Assembly: GCF_000420825.1 (NCBI RefSeq)
Contig: NZ_ATVR01000005.1
Coordinates: 62,001 to 126,000, forward strand
DNA from: Butyrivibrio sp. AE2015
Lineage (GTDB): Bacteria; Bacillota; Clostridia; Lachnospirales; Lachnospiraceae
Length of the DNA: 64,000 nt
Direction of reading: 5' to 3'
Part shown: piece after piece, positions 62,992 to 64,000 of the stretch
How the letters are laid out: every line of letters starts with the position of its first letter
How positions within the stretch are numbered: the first letter of the stretch is position 1
Made by a program: the position numbers and the translations under genes
Notes under the pieces: generated by a model
Told to the model about the DNA's origin: nothing
Database searches by the model: none
Seen by the model: the letters and a program-made list of their open reading frames with translations, nothing else

Positions 62992-62995
62992 TTAT

Positions 62996-63022
62996 AGGCG
63001 CATCAAAGCGATGCGCCTTTCT
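62996..63022 (+). terminator. Terminator of the diguanylate cyclase gene
   Basis: Perfect 9-base GC-rich stem (62996-63004 with 63010-63018, aggcgcatc/gatgcgcct) and a 5-base loop, then tttcttta. It also lies at the 3' end of the convergent phosphoesterase gene. Confidence 0.85.
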
Positions 63023-63919
63023 TTATGCCTCTTCATCGTGAGGTATCTCTTTTCCGTTCAGATCAATATAGTTTTCCTTAAGGGCAATAGCCCAGTACTT
63101 CTCAGGAATATTTGGCCATTTAACAACGCCCCTTTCCTGCTCGCAAAGCCTCATGGCGCGAAGAAGAACAGTCTGGTTAAGATCAATTCCGGTCCTTATT
63201 GTATGCATGGTGACCGCAGCCCAGGCAGGTGCGTAGGTCTTAAGTTCTGAGTTTTTAAATTCCCTTAGGATCTCTTTTCTATCATAGTCCAGCTGCACAT
63301 ACTCTTCTTCCCAGGTCTTTCCATTTCCATGTAGTATACAAAACTGAGTCTTACCATCATGGTACCACGGAATGCCGACAGATCCGGGATTTACTGCCTT
63401 CTTTCCCCTGTAAATGTAAGTGTCCTGTACATGATTATGACCATGTAAAAGAACTCCCGTCTTTAGGTGAGACAGCACCTTTTTGGTATTTCTTTTCTCT
63501 CTGAAAAGAAGCTCTGAAGTCTCATTAGGCGACCCATGGCAATATTCAAAGCCCGGAAAGCCCTTTTGCTCATATATTCCATAATTTGGAAGGGAAGCAA
63601 AAAAATTAAAGTCCTTATCAGTCAGATTCTCATAGGTGTACAAAAGTGAGCCGCTGGCTGACCCCTTTTTCCAATTACCCTCTCCATTCTTTCTGTAATT
63701 AAGAAGGTACTCCTCCCTGTTTCCCCTAATAATATAAGTCTCAAAATACTGCTTAAGCACATATATCTGTTCCATGGTCTTCTGAGGATTGGGGCAGTCT
63801 GTAACGTAATCACCGAGAAGTACAAATCTAGTAATCCCCTTCCCCATTGCGTAATCAATGCACGCCTGAAGCGCCGAATGATTACCATGTATATCACTAA
63901 ATACCGCTATATCCATCAT
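63023..63919 (-). CDS. Cytoplasmic metallophosphoesterase (YfcE/MJ0936-like)
   Basis: Calcineurin-like phosphoesterase of 298 residues, longer than typical YfcE (about 180). Metal ligands: FSDIHGN (DxH), LLGDYVTD (GDxx), IIRGNREEY (GNxE, Arg in place of His as in YfcE-type), YCHGSP and LLHGHNHV (GHxH). A C-terminal helical extension of about 90 residues (KTYAPAWAAVTMHTIRTGIDLNQTVL) is not part of the fold. The start could be either ATG of the MM pair; GGGTGG lies upstream. Substrate unknown (phosphodiester or nucleotide). Confidence 0.88.
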   Translation of the reverse strand: MMDIAVFSDIHGNHSALQACIDYAMGKGITRFVLLGDYVTDCPNPQKTMEQIYVLKQYFETYIIRGNREEYLLNYRKNGEGNWKKGSASGSLLYTYENLTDKDFNFFASLPNYGIYEQKGFPGFEYCHGSPNETSELLFREKRNTKKVLSHLKTGVLLHGHNHVQDTYIYRGKKAVNPGSVGIPWYHDGKTQFCILHGNGKTWEEEYVQLDYDRKEILREFKNSELKTYAPAWAAVTMHTIRTGIDLNQTVLLRAMRLCEQERGVVKWPNIPEKYWAIALKENYIDLNGKEIPHDEEA

Positions 63920-63938
63920 ATTAGTCTGCCACCCTTAT

Positions 63939-64000
63939 TCATCCTGCTGTCTGATTAAAAGCTTCATCAGCAAACTGCCTTGTAAAGAGCTCGTGATAGA
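63939..64000 (-). CDS. C-terminal end of an unidentified gene (cut by window edge)
   Basis: The most protein-like minus-strand frame entering from base 64000 reads YHELFTRQFADEAFNQTAG and stops at 63939, 19 bases before the phosphoesterase start. Only about 20 codons are visible, so neither the gene nor the frame is secure; another frame (ending LLMKLLIRQQDE) also lacks stops over this stretch. Confidence 0.3.
   Translation of the reverse strand, partial: YHELFTRQFADEAFNQTAG

Overview
The window is a gene-dense, low-to-moderate GC bacterial chromosome segment. Its gene content points to a Gram-positive anaerobe of the Lachnospiraceae (Clostridia), most like Butyrivibrio or Pseudobutyrivibrio. 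The clues are ScpAB, a Rex repressor, HrcA/CIRCE control of groESL, many Cys-lipobox lipoproteins with strong GGAGG ribosome sites, a Na+-pumping biotin decarboxylase cluster, a domain-permuted GH3 beta-glucosidase of the type known from Butyrivibrio, and an arginine-to-carboxyspermidine polyamine operon. The genus is inferred; there is no rRNA here. Almost all genes lie on the minus strand; only four are on plus (a J-domain membrane protein, hslO, a small Ser/Thr-rich protein and a diguanylate cyclase). No tRNA, rRNA, CRISPR, prophage or insertion sequence was found. Layout, in plus coordinates: 0-6.5 kb holds gpmI (cut by the window edge), a lipoprotein, an OmpR-type two-component system, a small membrane protein and a GH13 debranching enzyme. 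6.6-12 kb is a five-gene Na+-translocating biotin decarboxylase operon with its promoter and a candidate Rex operator. 12-16.4 kb carries scpB, scpA, a membrane metallophosphoesterase, a frameshifted GT-C type membrane glycosyltransferase and rpsU. 16.4-32 kb is a long co-directional run: alaS, glyS, a lipoprotein, recO, era, a DUF4349 lipoprotein, an M16C peptidase, a polytopic membrane protein, yebC, a CBS protein and a membrane Rossmann/RyR-domain protein. 32-33.3 kb is the divergent J-domain membrane protein. 33.3-39 kb is a surface-hydrolase locus (two lipoprotein alpha/beta hydrolases, a membrane-tethered permuted GH3 and another lipoprotein). 39-45 kb holds a GHKL/LytTR two-component system cotranscribed with alr and nnrDE, then a coiled-coil protein with rex. 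45-48 kb is a chemoreceptor and hslO. 48-56 kb is the polyamine operon. 56-58.5 kb is an SPFH/DUF362/NfeD membrane operon. 58.5-61 kb is groESL plus an unusual nested-palindrome repeat element. 61-64 kb holds a small protein, a diguanylate cyclase and a metallophosphoesterase. The genes suggest a fermenter that degrades saccharides, builds a Na+ gradient by decarboxylation and ties central metabolism to NADH/NAD+ through Rex. Three Rex-like 18-bp palindromes were found by eye: before gpmI, inside the sodium-pump promoter, and before rex itself. The items most worth following up are these Rex sites, the RyR-domain membrane protein facing the J-domain membrane protein, the cloverleaf-like palindrome next to groEL, the fused lipoprotein-OadG in a pump with two carboxyltransferases, and an aminopropyltransferase without a local SpeD inside a carboxyspermidine operon.
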